In this document: in pieces, positions 1 to 7,499 of the stretch
Numbering within the stretch: the first letter of the stretch is position 1
Layout of the letters: each line of letters opens with the position of its first letter
DNA from: Palsa-739 sp035532535
GTDB lineage: Bacteria; Actinomycetota; Thermoleophilia; Gaiellales; Gaiellaceae
Assembly (NCBI GenBank): GCA_035532535.1
Contig: DATKQT010000037.1
Span: forward strand, 4,528 to 68,527
DNA length: 64,000 nt
Reading direction: 5' to 3'
Notes under the pieces: generated by a model
The model's database searches: none
Seen by the model: only the letters and a program-made list of their open reading frames with translations
Told to the model about the DNA's origin: nothing
Translations under genes and position numbers: made by a program

Positions 1-78
1 GAGAGGACTTGAACCTCCACGGCCTATTCGGCCACTAGGCCCTCAACCTAGCGCGTCTACCAATTCCGCCACCAGCGC
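1..78 (-). tRNA. tRNA-Leu (anticodon GAG), 3' end cut off by window edge
   Basis: On the minus strand the 5' acceptor arm reads GCGCTGG from position 78, followed by TG and the class II D-arm sequence GCGGAATTGG. The anticodon stem CTAGG/CCTAG encloses the loop TTGAGGG, giving anticodon GAG. A long variable arm with a GGCCGAATAGGCC-like hairpin fits tRNA-Leu. The T-arm (GGAGG, TTCAAGT, CCTCT) runs to the window edge, so the 3' half of the acceptor stem is missing. Confidence 0.93.
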
Positions 79-103
79 AAGGGCGGGCGTAGTGTAGCCC
101 GGC

Positions 104-325
104 CTACTTGAGGTAGTGGAAGAGCGCGACGCTGTTCACGAAGAACAGCACCGCCACCACGATCGTCAGGCGGGTGAGGTTCCGCTCGACGATGTGCGTG
201 CCGCCCTGCGAGGCCGGCGTGAAGCCGAGCCCGCCCATTCCGGCATCGCGCCCGCTGTGCATGAGCACGAGCGAGACGAGCACGAACACGAGCAGCACCT
301 GGGTGACGGCGAGGAAACTGCTCAC
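104..325 (-). CDS. secG: Preprotein translocase subunit SecG
   Basis: A 73-residue protein with two membrane segments (about residues 5-22 and 53-70) joined by a glycine-rich loop with the GLGF-like motif found in SecG. SecG is the small accessory subunit of the SecYEG channel and helps SecA-driven export across the cytoplasmic membrane. Length and topology match the family (about 70-80 residues in Actinobacteria). It lies 25 bp downstream of the tRNA-Leu 5' end on the same strand. The tRNA is transcribed after secG, so the two may share a transcript. Confidence 0.9.
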   Translation of the reverse strand: MSSFLAVTQVLLVFVLVSLVLMHSGRDAGMGGLGFTPASQGGTHIVERNLTRLTIVVAVLFFVNSVALFHYLK

Positions 326-338
326 CGGGACAGGGTAG

Positions 339-707
339 CTAGCGCCCTGCCACCTCGATGATGGCTTCGACGAGCTCTGCCGCGATCCGATCCTTGGTCA
401 CGTAGCCGGCCGCGCCTGCCTGCCGCGCGCGGTCGACGTCGGTGCGCGTGTTCGAGCCGGTGAGCATGAGGATGCTCACGTCGCCGTCGGCCGCCTTGAT
501 CGCCTTTGCCGCCTCGATCCCATCCATGAGCGGCATGCTGATGTCCATGAGGACCACGTCGGGGCGCCGCTCCCCGGCGAGCCGCACCGCCTCCTCGCCG
601 TCTCCGGCGAGGCCGACGAGCTCGATGCGGTCATCACCGGACAGGATCGCCTCGAGCGCCTCGGCGAACAGCCGATGATCGTCGGCGATGAGCACGCGGA
701 CCCCCAT
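339..707 (-). CDS. Stand-alone response regulator receiver domain protein
   Basis: A 122-residue CheY-like domain from the ATG at 707. Visible residues are the acidic pair DD near residue 9-10, the phospho-acceptor Asp near 55 (VLMDISMP), Thr near 83 (MLTGS) and Lys near 105 (GYVTKD). The sequence resembles receivers of NarL/FixJ regulators (MPLMDGIEA), but no helix-turn-helix follows. It probably works as a phosphorylation relay or partner-binding switch. No histidine kinase is adjacent. A GTG at 716 would add three residues. Its ATG shares the palindrome CCATGG with a start codon on the opposite strand. Confidence 0.85.
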   Translation of the reverse strand: MGVRVLIADDHRLFAEALEAILSGDDRIELVGLAGDGEEAVRLAGERRPDVVLMDISMPLMDGIEAAKAIKAADGDVSILMLTGSNTRTDVDRARQAGAAGYVTKDRIAAELVEAIIEVAGR

Positions 708-936
708 GGCCCACACTCTGGATTGTTACGGTCCCTTTGTGAAGAGCGAGGACGCGCACGCCCGCATCCAGAAGCTGATCCTGACCGGCGACAACCGGCT
801 CAAGCAGGGAGTCGACCCGGAGAAGGCACGCGAGAGCTGGGAGCAGGCGCTCGCGCTCGCCCGCGAGGCAGGCCTCGAGGAGACGATCCGCCCGCTCGTC
901 GAGATCAGGCTCGCCGACCTGCCGCCGCCCGACTGA
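706..936 (+). CDS. Small conserved-looking hypothetical protein (helical, TPR-like)
   Basis: A 76-residue soluble protein from the ATG at 706, or 66 residues from a GTG at 736. The C-terminal two thirds look like a helical hairpin repeat (AREAGLEETIRPLVEIR preceded by ARESWEQALAL), similar to a single TPR unit. No catalytic motif is visible. It starts in the same CCATGG palindrome as the divergent receiver gene and its last 32 bp overlap the 3' end of the glycosyltransferase gene. The protein-like composition and the helix heptads support coding; the function is unknown. Confidence 0.55.
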   Translation: MAHTLDCYGPFVKSEDAHARIQKLILTGDNRLKQGVDPEKARESWEQALALAREAGLEETIRPLVEIRLADLPPPD

Positions 937-1891
937 GAATCTCCTCCACCCGCTCCGCCTGACGGCGCACATCGTGCGCGGCCGCGGCCTCGCGCGCGGC
1001 CGGGTTCGGGCGGGGAAAGCCCGCCGCCCGGCGCATCGCGGCTGCGATCGCGTCGACGTCGAGCGGGTCGACGAGGATGCCCGCCTCAGGCGGCACGAAC
1101 TCCGGGGGCCCGCCGATCCGCGTGCCGACGACCGAGCGTCCGCACGCCAGCGCCTCGAGCAGCGCCTGGCCGAGCGGCTCGAGCAGGCTCGGCTGGCACA
1201 GCACGTGACTGTCCGCGAGCAGACGCGGGATCTCGTCGTGCGAAACGCGGCCGAGGAGCTGCACGCGCTCGTGACCTTCGAGCTGCGCGCGCAACGGCCC
1301 GTCGCCGGCGAACGTCAGCGTCCCCTCGCCCAAGAGTGCGAAGGCGTCGGCGAGGCGCACGACGTTCTTCCGCGCTGTCAGCGCGCCGGCGCAGAGGAAG
1401 CGCGGCGGGCCGTCCGGCTCCGGCTCGACTGCAAATCGGTCGAGGTCGACGCCGCTCGAGACGACCTCGGTCTTGCCGTGCGCCTCGGGAATCTTGGCCT
1501 CCAGCTCGCGGCGCAGATACTCCGACACACACACGACCGTGGACGCGCGGCGCACGACGAAGCGCGTCGCGGCGGCTATGCCAGGGATGGCGTCGACGTT
1601 GCGCACGTCGCGGCCGTGCGCGGTGACGACGAGCGGGGCACGGCCGGCGACCGCCGCGATCAGCCCGCTCGGGACGAGGAAGTGCGCGTACACGACGTCC
1701 GGGCGACGCGCACGCAGCGCTCGCCGCGCAAGCGTCAGGTAGCGGAGCTTGCCGCCCGTGCGCGTGTCCAGCACCGCGCGGTCGACTTCGTTCCCGCGCG
1801 CGACGAGCTCACGCTCGAGCTGCGCGACGAACGGCCCGAGGTCGGGCGCGTCCGGACCGGGATACATCTGCGAGACGAGGAGGATGCGCAC
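905..1891 (-). CDS. Glycosyltransferase family 4 (GT-B fold)
   Basis: A 328-residue retaining glycosyltransferase. The N-terminal Rossmann domain begins MRILLVSQMYPG and includes a substrate-loop motif VVTAHGRDV. The C-terminal donor-binding domain has the E-x7-E motif of GT4 enzymes (EPLGQALLE) followed by ACGRSVVGT. It should move a sugar from a nucleotide-sugar to a lipid, glycan or small molecule at the cytoplasmic face; the acceptor cannot be read from sequence. The gene starts 3 bp after the stop of the mutase gene upstream, so the two are probably co-transcribed although no shared pathway is obvious. Confidence 0.85.
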   Translation of the reverse strand: MRILLVSQMYPGPDAPDLGPFVAQLERELVARGNEVDRAVLDTRTGGKLRYLTLARRALRARRPDVVYAHFLVPSGLIAAVAGRAPLVVTAHGRDVRNVDAIPGIAAATRFVVRRASTVVCVSEYLRRELEAKIPEAHGKTEVVSSGVDLDRFAVEPEPDGPPRFLCAGALTARKNVVRLADAFALLGEGTLTFAGDGPLRAQLEGHERVQLLGRVSHDEIPRLLADSHVLCQPSLLEPLGQALLEALACGRSVVGTRIGGPPEFVPPEAGILVDPLDVDAIAAAMRRAAGFPRPNPAAREAAAAHDVRRQAERVEEILSRAAAGRRA

Positions 1892-1894
1892 GGA

Positions 1895-3475
1895 TCAGGG
1901 GCGAGCGCGTAGCGCGTCGTACATCCCCCACTCGGCGCGCAGCGCCTCGCAGATCTCGCCGATCGTGCACCGCGCACGCAGCGCCTCGCGCATGATCGGG
2001 AGCAGGTTCGCCTCGCCGCCCGCCGCGTCGCGCACGCCCTCGAGCGTGCGTGCGGCCTCGTCGGCGTTGCGCTCCGCGCGGACGCGGGCCGTGCGGGCGA
2101 TCTGGCGCCGCTCCGACTCCGGATCGAGGCGGTGCAGCTCGACGTGCTTAGGCTCGTCCTCCTGGTAGCGGTTGACACCGACGATGACGCGCTCGCCGCG
2201 CTCGACCTGCTGCTGCCAGTCGAACGCCGCCTGCTCGATCTCCGACTGCACGAAGCCCTGCTCGATCGCGTCCACCGCGCCGCCGAGCTCATCGACGCGC
2301 TCGATCAGCTCCCAGGCGCGCGCCTCCAGCTCGGAGGTGAGCGCCTCGATGTAGTACGAGCCGCCGAGCGGATCGGCCGTGTCGAGCGTGCCGCCCTCGG
2401 AGGCGAGGATCTGCTGCGTGCGCAGGGCGATCCGCGCCGAGTGCTCGGTCGGCAGCGCGAGCGCTTCGTCGAACGCGTTCGTGTGCAGCGATTGCGCGCC
2501 GCCGGCCACGGCTGACAGCGCCTGGATGGCGACGCGCACGATGTTGTTCTCGGGCTGCTGCGCGGTCAGCGTCGATCCGCCGGTCTGCGCGTGGAAGCGC
2601 AGCGCCTGCGCCTTCGGATTCGTCGCGCCGAAGCGCTCCTTCATGATCCGCGCCCAGAGGCGGCGCGCGGCGCGGAACTTCGCCACCTCCTGGAAGAAAT
2701 CGTTGTGCGCGTTGAAGAAGAACGACAGCCGCTCGCCGAACTCGTCCGGTGAGAGCCCGGCGTCGACCGCGGCGCGGCAATAAGCGATGCCGTTGGCGAG
2801 CGTGAACGCAAGCTCCTGTACCGCCGTCGCTCCCGCCTCGCGGATGTGGTATCCGGAGATCGAGATGGTGTTCCAGCGCGGGATCCGTTCGGCGCAGTAC
2901 GAGAACAGATCCGTCGTCAACCGCATCGACGGCTTCGGCGGGAAGATGTAGTTCCCGCGCGCGACGTACTCCTTGAGGATGTCGTTCTGCACCGTCCCGC
3001 GCAGCGAGTCGGCAGCGACGCCCTGATCCTCGGCGACAAGCTCGTACAGGAGCAGCAGGAGCGAGGCCGGCGCGTTGATCGTCATCGACGTCGACACCTC
3101 GCCGAGCGGGATGCCGCCGAGCAGGATCTCCATGTCGGCCATGGAGTCGATCGCGACGCCGGTCCGGCCGACCTCGCCCAGCGCCCGCGCGTCGTCGGAG
3201 TCGTACCCGAGCTGCGTCGGCAGATCGAACGCGATCGAGAGTCCCGTCTGGCCGTGCGCGAGCAGGTACCGGTAGCGCGCGTTCGACTCCTCCGCCGACG
3301 CGAAGCCCGCGTACTGCCGCATCGTCCACGGCCGGCCGCGGTACATGTCCGGATACGGCCCGCGTGTGAACGGATACGTCCCAGGCGGCTCGAGCGAGGC
3401 GGGCGCGTCGGCTGCCGTGTACAGAGGCTTCACGGGAATGCCGGACTCGGTCTCACGGTCGTCGGTCGCCGCCAC
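1895..3475 (-). CDS. Methylmalonyl-CoA mutase, large (catalytic) chain
   Basis: A 526-residue protein covering only the substrate-binding TIM-barrel half of B12-dependent acyl-CoA mutases. The segment TMRQYAGFASAEESN carries the Tyr that in methylmalonyl-CoA mutase stacks on substrate; isobutyryl- and 2-hydroxyisobutyryl-CoA mutases have Phe or Ile there. The downstream SMRLTTDLF segment holds the Arg that contacts the malonyl carboxylate. Together these favour methylmalonyl/succinyl-CoA interconversion. The roughly 130-residue cobalamin-binding domain (DxHxxG) is absent, so a separate small subunit must exist; none is in the window. Followed after 3 bp by the GT4 gene. Confidence 0.85.
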   Translation of the reverse strand: MAATDDRETESGIPVKPLYTAADAPASLEPPGTYPFTRGPYPDMYRGRPWTMRQYAGFASAEESNARYRYLLAHGQTGLSIAFDLPTQLGYDSDDARALGEVGRTGVAIDSMADMEILLGGIPLGEVSTSMTINAPASLLLLLYELVAEDQGVAADSLRGTVQNDILKEYVARGNYIFPPKPSMRLTTDLFSYCAERIPRWNTISISGYHIREAGATAVQELAFTLANGIAYCRAAVDAGLSPDEFGERLSFFFNAHNDFFQEVAKFRAARRLWARIMKERFGATNPKAQALRFHAQTGGSTLTAQQPENNIVRVAIQALSAVAGGAQSLHTNAFDEALALPTEHSARIALRTQQILASEGGTLDTADPLGGSYYIEALTSELEARAWELIERVDELGGAVDAIEQGFVQSEIEQAAFDWQQQVERGERVIVGVNRYQEDEPKHVELHRLDPESERRQIARTARVRAERNADEAARTLEGVRDAAGGEANLLPIMREALRARCTIGEICEALRAEWGMYDALRARP

Positions 3476-3622
3476 GTGGTAATCGTAGGCCGTGGTCGCG
3501 TGGCCGGGAATCCCGGGCCCGACTGAAAGGCGCGCACGCTCGTCCCCGACTCGGCACGGTCGTTCGGCTCGGTCACGTGCTCGCCGGACGGCGAGTCCGT
3601 CATACCACGTGGCCGTACACCG

Positions 3623-5410
3623 TCAGGCGCTGAGCTCGAGCTCCGCGTCGCGATTCACGAGCGTCGCGTAGCGCCCGCCCGCTCGCACGAGGTCGTCATG
3701 CCGCCCGATCTCGACGACGCGGCCCTTGTCGAGGACGACGATCTGGTCGGCGTCGCGAATCGTCGACAGGCGGTGCGCGATCGCGATCGTCGTCCGTCCC
3801 TCCGACAGTTTGTCGAGCGCTTCCTGCACGAGCCGTTCCGTCTCCGTGTCGAGCGAGCTCGTCGCCTCGTCGAGGACGAGGATCGGCGGGTTGCGCAGCA
3901 CGGTGCGCGCAATCGCGATGCGCTGCTTCTCGCCGCCGGAGAAGCGGTAGCCGCGCTCGCCCACCATCGTGTCGTAGCCGTCCGGAAGCGCAGCGATGAC
4001 GTGGTGGATGCGCGCCGCCTCCGCGGCCGCCTCGACCTCCTCGTCGGTCGCATCCGGCTTCGCGAAGCGGAGGTTCTCGCGCACGCTCGCGTGGAAGAGA
4101 TACGTCTCCTGCGAGACGACGCCGACGAGATCCGAGAGCGCCTGGAAGCTGAGATCGCGGATGTCGACGCCGCCGATCGTCAGGCGGCCCGACGTGACGT
4201 CGTACAGGCGCGCCGCGAGATAGCCGAGCGTCGTCTTGCCAGAGCCGGTCTCGCCGACGATTGCCGTCGTCGTCCCCGCAGGCACGACGAACGACACGTT
4301 GTCGAGCGCCCAGTCGCTCCCGCCATAGCTGAAGGACACGTCGTCGTACACGACGTCACCGGCGATGCCCTCGACCACAGCGTCCGGCTTTTCGTCGATG
4401 TCGACCGGTTGGTCGAGGTACTCGAAGATACGGTCGAAGAGCGCGAGCGACGTCTGGATGTCGAGACTGACGCCGAGGAGCGCCCCGACCGGGAAGAACA
4501 GCCGCGTCTGCAGCGTCGTGAACGCGATGATCGTCGTGATCCCGACGACGCTCGTGAGGCCTCCGAGCCAGTACACCGCCGCGGGCATGATCGAGAAGCT
4601 CGTCTGGATCGACGCCATCACCCAGCGTCCCGCCATCCGCTGGCGCACCTCGAGGTCGGCGAGGTTCAGCGACTCCGACTCGAAGCGGTCGGCAAGCTCG
4701 CGCGAGCGGCCCATCGTCTTCCCGAGGAGGATCCCGCTGACCGAGAGCGACTCCTGCACGAGGCTGGAGATGTCGGCGAGCGACTCCTGCGTCGACTTCG
4801 CGATCCTCCGCCGCTCGTTCCCGACACGCCGCGTGAGAATGGCGAAGATCGGAATGAGAGCGAACGCAAACAGCGAGAGCTGCCAGCTCAGCAGCAGCAT
4901 GCCGACCATCGTCGCGATGACGGTCGTCACGCTCTGCGTGATGCTCGTCGCGGTGTTCGTCACGACGTTCTGGACGCCGCCGATGTCGTTGTTGATCCGC
5001 GACTGAACCTCGCCTGTTCTCGTCCGCGTGAAGAACGCGAGCGACAGTCGCTGGAGGTGGCGGAAAACGGCCGCGCGCAGGTCGTGCATGACGCGCTGGC
5101 CCACCTGGTTCGAGACCAGCGTCTGGATGACACCGAGAACGCCCGTGACGATCGCGATCGCGATCATGCCGCCGGCGTTCCATGAGATCGCCGCGTTGTC
5201 GTGGTGGTAGATCGCGTTCAGGACGCGGCGCAGGAGGAACGCCGGGACGACCCCGAGCGCGGCGCTGACGACGATCAGTCCGAGCAGGCCGGACAGGCGC
5301 CGCCAGTACGGCTTGAAGAGCGGTCCGATGCGGCGCAAGTTCGCGCGACGGACGGCCGGGTCCATGGGCCGATCGGGCGGTGCCTCGGACGAGTGGAAGA
5401 ACATCCCCAT
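3623..5410 (-). CDS. ABC exporter, fused permease and ATPase (MsbA/MDR-like half transporter)
   Basis: A 595-residue half-transporter. Six membrane helices fill roughly residues 35-320, with the coupling-region motif FFTRTRTGEVQSR typical of type IV exporters. The ATPase domain has Walker A GETGSGKTT (about residue 388), signature FSGGEKQRI, Walker B ILVLDEATSSLD and the H-loop IAHRLST. It should work as a homo- or heterodimer exporting a lipid or drug; no second half-transporter is next to it. The gene is divergent from the molybdopterin synthase gene across 120 bp that hold a perfect hairpin. Confidence 0.9.
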   Translation of the reverse strand: MGMFFHSSEAPPDRPMDPAVRRANLRRIGPLFKPYWRRLSGLLGLIVVSAALGVVPAFLLRRVLNAIYHHDNAAISWNAGGMIAIAIVTGVLGVIQTLVSNQVGQRVMHDLRAAVFRHLQRLSLAFFTRTRTGEVQSRINNDIGGVQNVVTNTATSITQSVTTVIATMVGMLLLSWQLSLFAFALIPIFAILTRRVGNERRRIAKSTQESLADISSLVQESLSVSGILLGKTMGRSRELADRFESESLNLADLEVRQRMAGRWVMASIQTSFSIMPAAVYWLGGLTSVVGITTIIAFTTLQTRLFFPVGALLGVSLDIQTSLALFDRIFEYLDQPVDIDEKPDAVVEGIAGDVVYDDVSFSYGGSDWALDNVSFVVPAGTTTAIVGETGSGKTTLGYLAARLYDVTSGRLTIGGVDIRDLSFQALSDLVGVVSQETYLFHASVRENLRFAKPDATDEEVEAAAEAARIHHVIAALPDGYDTMVGERGYRFSGGEKQRIAIARTVLRNPPILVLDEATSSLDTETERLVQEALDKLSEGRTTIAIAHRLSTIRDADQIVVLDKGRVVEIGRHDDLVRAGGRYATLVNRDAELELSA

Positions 5411-5474
5411 CGCGACTCAGGGTACGTCGTGGTGTGGTGGCTCGGCAGCCCGCGAGTGAGTCCGGCGCGCAGAC

Positions 5475-5499
5475 GAGCGCGCGGGAGACCCGCGCGCTC
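5475..5499. promoter_or_regulatory. Perfect 11-bp inverted repeat between divergent genes
   Basis: GAGCGCGCGGG, loop AGA, CCCGCGCGCTC. It sits in the 120-bp space between the start codons of the ABC exporter (minus) and the fused molybdopterin synthase (plus). It could be a dyad operator or a leader hairpin. There is no T-run, so it is not a classical terminator. The role is inferred from position only. Confidence 0.4.
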
Positions 5500-5530
5500 T
5501 GAGTCGGCATCGCAAGCGACGCCGTAGTGC

Positions 5531-6175
5531 ATGATCGAGGACGTGCGCGTTACCGTCAGACTCTTCGCCGGCCTGCGTGAGCGTGCCGGCACCGGGCGCC
5601 TCGAGCTCGACGGCGTCGAGCGGGTCGCCGACGTCTGGTCGCGCCTCGGCCTGGGCGACGAGCCCGGCGGCCTCCTGTACGCGGTGAACCGCACGTACGT
5701 CGCGCGCGACGCCGCGCTCGCCGACGGCGACGAGGTGGCGGTGATCCCGCCCGTCTCCGGCGGCGCGTTCGTGCTCAGCTCCGAGCCGCTCGATCTCGGC
5801 CGGGTGGTGGCCGAGGCGGCGAGCGAGGACGCAGGCGCGGTGGCGACCTTCGTCGGGACCGTGCGGCGCCACTCGCGCGGCCGGGACGTCGTGCGGCTCG
5901 AGTACGAGGCCTTCGAGGAGATGGCGGAACCGATGCTCCGGGGGCTCGCGGACGAGCTGAAGGAGAAGCATGGGCTGTGCGAGGTCGCGATCCACCACCG
6001 CGTCGGCGCCGTGGACATCGGCGAGGCGAGCGTCATCATCGCCGTCTCCGCCCCGCACCGCGCCGCCGCACTGGAGGCGTGCCGCGAGGCGATCGACACG
6101 TTGAAGGAGACCATCCCGCTGTGGAAGAAGGAGTTCTACGCCGACGGCGAGGAATGGATCGGGAGGGGATCGTGA
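5531..6175 (+). CDS. Fused molybdopterin synthase, MoaD-MoaE (MoaX-type)
   Basis: A 214-residue fusion. Residues 1-79 are a ubiquitin-like MoaD ending in the di-glycine PPVSGG. Residues 80-214 are MoaE, with the FVGTVRRHSRG segment, YEAFEEMAE and the catalytic-lysine region PLWKKEFYADG. The enzyme puts two sulfurs into precursor Z (cPMP) to make molybdopterin. Because the MoaD Gly-Gly must become a free thiocarboxylate, the fusion has to be cut after that Gly-Gly, as reported for the Mycobacterium tuberculosis MoaX protein. It overlaps the next gene by GTGA, so translation is coupled. It belongs functionally with mobA and fdhD near 26 kb. Confidence 0.92.
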   Translation: MIEDVRVTVRLFAGLRERAGTGRLELDGVERVADVWSRLGLGDEPGGLLYAVNRTYVARDAALADGDEVAVIPPVSGGAFVLSSEPLDLGRVVAEAASEDAGAVATFVGTVRRHSRGRDVVRLEYEAFEEMAEPMLRGLADELKEKHGLCEVAIHHRVGAVDIGEASVIIAVSAPHRAAALEACREAIDTLKETIPLWKKEFYADGEEWIGRGS

Positions 6176-6816
6176 AACGGAGCCTGGAACGACTCGCGGG
6201 CGGGGCGGTCGTCATCGGCGGCACCGCGCTGAAATGGGGCTTCGTCTTTGCGAAGTTCTTCGGCTTCTTCATCTCGGCGGCCGCGTACTCGTTCTGGTTC
6301 CACAGCTGGACGTTCGGCGTCGGCCTCGCCGTGCTGATCCTCGTGCACGAGCTCGGCCACGTGCTCGAGGCGCGACGTCAGGGCCTGCACGTCTCGTGGC
6401 CGATGTTCATTCCGTTCTTCGGTGCGTACGTGACCATCCAGCGCGCCGGTCTCACGCCGCTGCGCAGCGGGCTCATCTCGCTCGCCGGACCGTTCGTGGG
6501 CTCGATCGGTGCGGCGGCCGTGTGGGTCGCGAGCTCGGTCCAGGGCTCGGCGCAACTCCAGGTGCTCGCGAACATCGGCTTCCTGCTCAACGCCTTCAAC
6601 TTGCTCCCGGTCGGCTTCCTCGACGGCGGCCACATCGCCGGGTCGATCCGCGAGGCGTGGCGCATGCCTGTCATCCGTTTCGACGGCGGCGTGCCGATGC
6701 AGGCATTCGCTCCGGATCGCGTCCGTGCCGTGCAGCTCTTTGCGCTCTACGCCGGGCTCGCGGCGGCGACCGTGTTGTGCCTCCTTGCGACGCGACCGAA
6801 CGGAGCGTTCCTGTGA
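6172..6816 (+). CDS. M50-family membrane metalloprotease (site-2 protease-like)
   Basis: A 214-residue polytopic membrane protein. The zinc motif HELGH lies near residue 60 in a membrane helix (ILVHELGHVLEA), and the third ligand is in the LDGG motif near residue 150 (LLPVGFLDGGH), both diagnostic of S2P/RseP enzymes. There is no PDZ or CBS domain, so this is a minimal form. The GTG at 6172 was chosen because GGGAGGGG lies just upstream and it overlaps the MoaD-MoaE stop by GTGA; an ATG at 6157 would add five residues. The substrate is unknown. Confidence 0.88.
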   Translation: MKRSLERLAGGAVVIGGTALKWGFVFAKFFGFFISAAAYSFWFHSWTFGVGLAVLILVHELGHVLEARRQGLHVSWPMFIPFFGAYVTIQRAGLTPLRSGLISLAGPFVGSIGAAAVWVASSVQGSAQLQVLANIGFLLNAFNLLPVGFLDGGHIAGSIREAWRMPVIRFDGGVPMQAFAPDRVRAVQLFALYAGLAAATVLCLLATRPNGAFL

Positions 6817-7496
6817 GCACCGACGACCGCCGGATGCTCCAGGCGCACTGGTCGCCCGACGAAGAGTTCGAGCACGCGGAGAGGATCGGTGCGGAGTTCC
6901 TCGCCGGCTTCGGCGTCGTCGACACCATCGACCGCCCGGCCGTCTCGATCTTCGGGTCTGCACGCGTCGGCGAAGGGTCGTTCGCGTACGACGAGGCGCG
7001 GGCGACCGCGACGCTCTTCGGCAAAGCCGGGTGGGCGGTCGTGACCGGCGGCGGCCCAGGCGTGATGGAGGCGGCGAACCGCGGCTGCCGCGAGGGCGGC
7101 GGCCTGTCGGTCGGCTTCAACATCGAGCTGCCGCACGAGCAAGGATCGAATCCCTACATCGACGTCGGCCTGACGTTCCGCCACTTCTATGCGCGCAAGA
7201 CGATGTTCGTGAAGGCGGCCGAGGGCTTCGTCGTCTTCCCGGGTGGGTTCGGGACCGCCGACGAGCTGTTCGAGTCGCTCACGCTCATCCAGACCGGCAA
7301 GGTGCTCGACTTCCCGGTCATCCTGTTCGGGTCGGAGTACTGGTCGCCGCTGCTCATGTGGATTCGCGACCGCGCCCTGCCGGAGGGAACCGTCTCACCC
7401 AGCGACCTGGAGCTGCTGACCTTGACGGACGATCCCGCCGACGCCGTGCGCCTGGTGCTCGAGCGGTACGAGCAGCGCAGCGTCAGTAACGTTTGA
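6813..7496 (+). CDS. LOG-family protein (TIGR00730-like; putative nucleotide 5'-monophosphate phosphoribohydrolase)
   Basis: A 227-residue protein with the family signature: VSIFGSARVG, VVTGGGPGVMEAANRG and FPGGFGTADELFE (the PGGxGTxxE motif). Members bind AMP-like nucleotides and, in the LONELY GUY group, release free cytokinin bases; many bacterial relatives act as general nucleotide hydrolases. The GTG start overlaps the preceding protease gene by GTGA and selA starts 3 bp after its stop, so genes from 5531 to 10750 look like one operon. Confidence 0.87.
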   Translation: MSTDDRRMLQAHWSPDEEFEHAERIGAEFLAGFGVVDTIDRPAVSIFGSARVGEGSFAYDEARATATLFGKAGWAVVTGGGPGVMEAANRGCREGGGLSVGFNIELPHEQGSNPYIDVGLTFRHFYARKTMFVKAAEGFVVFPGGFGTADELFESLTLIQTGKVLDFPVILFGSEYWSPLLMWIRDRALPEGTVSPSDLELLTLTDDPADAVRLVLERYEQRSVSNV

Positions 7497-7499
7497 CGC

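Noticed and set aside
974..1912. Long plus-strand open frame opposite the glycosyltransferase
   Set aside because: Arg/Ala-rich shadow of the GT4 gene; no domain pattern, and the minus-strand frame has clear catalytic motifs.
3698..5185. 495-codon plus-strand frame opposite the ABC exporter
   Set aside because: High-GC antisense shadow rich in Arg, Asp and Glu; the minus-strand frame carries complete ABC transporter motifs.
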